Assembly: GCA_964575345.1 (NCBI GenBank)
Contig: CAZNQD010000031.1
Coordinates: forward strand, 1 to 23,642
Origin: UBA1402 sp964575345
Lineage (GTDB): Bacteria > Bacteroidota > Bacteroidia > Bacteroidales > UBA1402
Length of the DNA stretch: 23,642 nt
Reading direction: 5' to 3'
Below the pieces are notes generated by a model. It ran no database searches, was not told where the DNA came from, and worked only from the letters and a program-made list of their open reading frames with translations. This document shows positions 23,175 to 23,642 of the stretch, piece by piece (the stretch's first letter is position 1; each line of letters begins with the position of its first letter). The position numbers and the translations under genes were made by a program.

Positions 23175-23234
23175 ATGATCCACACCGCTCTGATTTCCCT
23201 GATTCTAATTGCTATTCTACTATTGACAAGTTAG
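23175..23234 (+). CDS. Leu/Ile-rich leader peptide of the leuA attenuator
   Basis: This is a 19-codon frame with ATG at 23175 and TAG at 23232-23234, product MIHTALISLILIAILLLTS. Six of the 19 residues are Leu and five are Ile. Three Leu codons in a row, CTA CTA TTG (23217-23225), lie just before the end. Its position between a promoter and a terminator directly upstream of leuA is that of a leader peptide whose translation speed senses charged tRNA-Leu, and possibly tRNA-Ile. A hydrophobic membrane microprotein is the alternative, but the overlap of its last codons with the attenuator stems favours the regulatory reading. Confidence 0.82.
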   Translation: MIHTALISLILIAILLLTS

Positions 23235-23322
23235 GTAGTAAGACAGGTGTATATATCAGAGAACAACGATCGCAACATATAGAGCTCTTCTTGCTACCAG
23301 ACAGGAGGAGCTCTTTTTTTTT
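23218..23322 (+). promoter_or_regulatory. Transcription attenuator of leuA with alternative 1:2, 2:3 and 3:4 pairings
   Basis: Segment 1, TACTATT (23218-23224, over the Leu codons), can pair with segment 2, GGTAGTA (23234-23240), with two G-U pairs. Segment 2 extended, GGTAGTAAGA (23234-23243), can instead pair with segment 3, TCTTGCTACC (23289-23298), with one G-U pair. Segment 3 overlaps the left side and loop of the terminator stem. A ribosome stalled at the Leu codons would block segment 1 and favour 2:3 (read-through). A ribosome at the stop codon would cover segment 2 and leave the terminator to form. Pairings were read by eye; energies were not computed. Confidence 0.75.
23281..23322 (+). 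terminator. Attenuator terminator upstream of leuA
   Basis: AGAGCTCTTC (23281-23290) pairs with GAGGAGCTCT (23305-23314), ten pairs including one G-U, around a 14-base loop. It is followed by an unbroken run of T residues to 23322. It ends 24 bases before the leuA start codon. Confidence 0.88.
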
Positions 23323-23346
23323 GAACTAATTTTAATACTATTCAAT

Positions 23347-23642
23347 ATGTCAGACAAAGTTTTTATTTTCGACACTACCCTGCGCGACGGCGAACAAGTG
23401 CCGGGTTGCCAGCTGAACACGGTAGAAAAGATTCAGGTGGCCAAAGCCCTCGAAGCCCTGGGCGTGGACGTCATCGAAGCGGGCTTTCCTATATCGAGCC
23501 CGGGCGATTTTAAATCGGTGGTAGAAATTTCCAAGGCCGTTACCTGGCCGACCATTTGTGCCCTGACCCGTTCGGTCGAAAAAGACATCGACGTGGCTGC
23601 CGAGGCTCTCAAATACGCCAAGAGAGGCCGTATCCATACCGG
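23347..23642 (+). CDS. leuA: 2-isopropylmalate synthase, 5' part (3' end outside window)
   Basis: The first 98 or so residues of 2-isopropylmalate synthase are visible; the enzyme condenses acetyl-CoA with 2-ketoisovalerate as the first committed step of leucine synthesis. The HMGL-like TIM barrel starts with FDTTLRDGEQ (residues 8-17), where Arg13 and Asp14 are the catalytic and metal-binding positions, followed by VIEAGFP. The QVPGC variant of the usual QSPG is common in Bacteroidota LeuA. Homocitrate or citramalate synthase share this N-terminus, but the Leu-rich leader and attenuator directly upstream favour leuA. The rest of the leu operon would lie beyond the window. Confidence 0.93.
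   Translation, partial: MSDKVFIFDTTLRDGEQVPGCQLNTVEKIQVAKALEALGVDVIEAGFPISSPGDFKSVVEISKAVTWPTICALTRSVEKDIDVAAEALKYAKRGRIHT

Overview
The window is bacterial chromosomal DNA from a member of the Bacteroidota, most probably the order Bacteroidales. The evidence is the set of TAnnTTTG-type -7 promoter boxes (one with a perfect TTTG-N19 partner upstream of rho), the lack of Shine-Dalgarno sequences, a Rho factor with the very long hydrophilic insert usual in this phylum, and a tight cluster of secreted pectin-degrading enzymes. Genus cannot be assigned from this sequence alone. All genes look intact except the two cut by the window edges.

Bases 1-12307 are an accessory pectin/rhamnogalacturonan catabolic region. 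In order it holds the 3' part of a GH106 alpha-L-rhamnosidase, a GH51 alpha-L-arabinofuranosidase, a TolB-like beta-propeller lipoprotein on the opposite strand, and then a tightly packed three-gene unit: a GH105 unsaturated-galacturonyl hydrolase fused to a CE12 acetylesterase, a GH2 glycosidase fused to a DUF4450-like module, and a GH28 pectinase. All complete enzymes carry signal peptides, so the products probably act together in the periplasm or at the cell surface. They would deacetylate pectin and remove arabinose, galactose (or a related sugar), rhamnose and unsaturated uronic acid from rhamnogalacturonan fragments. No SusC/SusD pair or regulator lies inside the window.

Bases 12376-15205 (minus strand) hold housekeeping genes: alanine dehydrogenase, endonuclease III (nth) and phenylalanyl-tRNA synthetase alpha (pheS). 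pheS and nth overlap by one base. A divergent intergenic region then leads to plus-strand genes: tilS (tRNA-Ile lysidine synthetase), rho, dnaK, a nitronate-monooxygenase-like flavoprotein, a cold-shock-domain protein with a very basic N-terminus, and the start of leuA.

The regulatory DNA is unusually readable. A complete translational attenuator precedes leuA: a 19-residue Leu/Ile-rich leader peptide ending in three consecutive Leu codons, mutually exclusive 1:2 and 2:3 pairings, and a terminator with nine T residues. dnaK is preceded by a 9-N11-9 perfect inverted repeat overlapping a sigma-54-like element, with no CIRCE sequence. rho and dnaK both end in strong stem-loop terminators. No rRNA, tRNA, CRISPR array, insertion sequence or prophage was seen, and no gene-free stretch exceeds about 300 bases.
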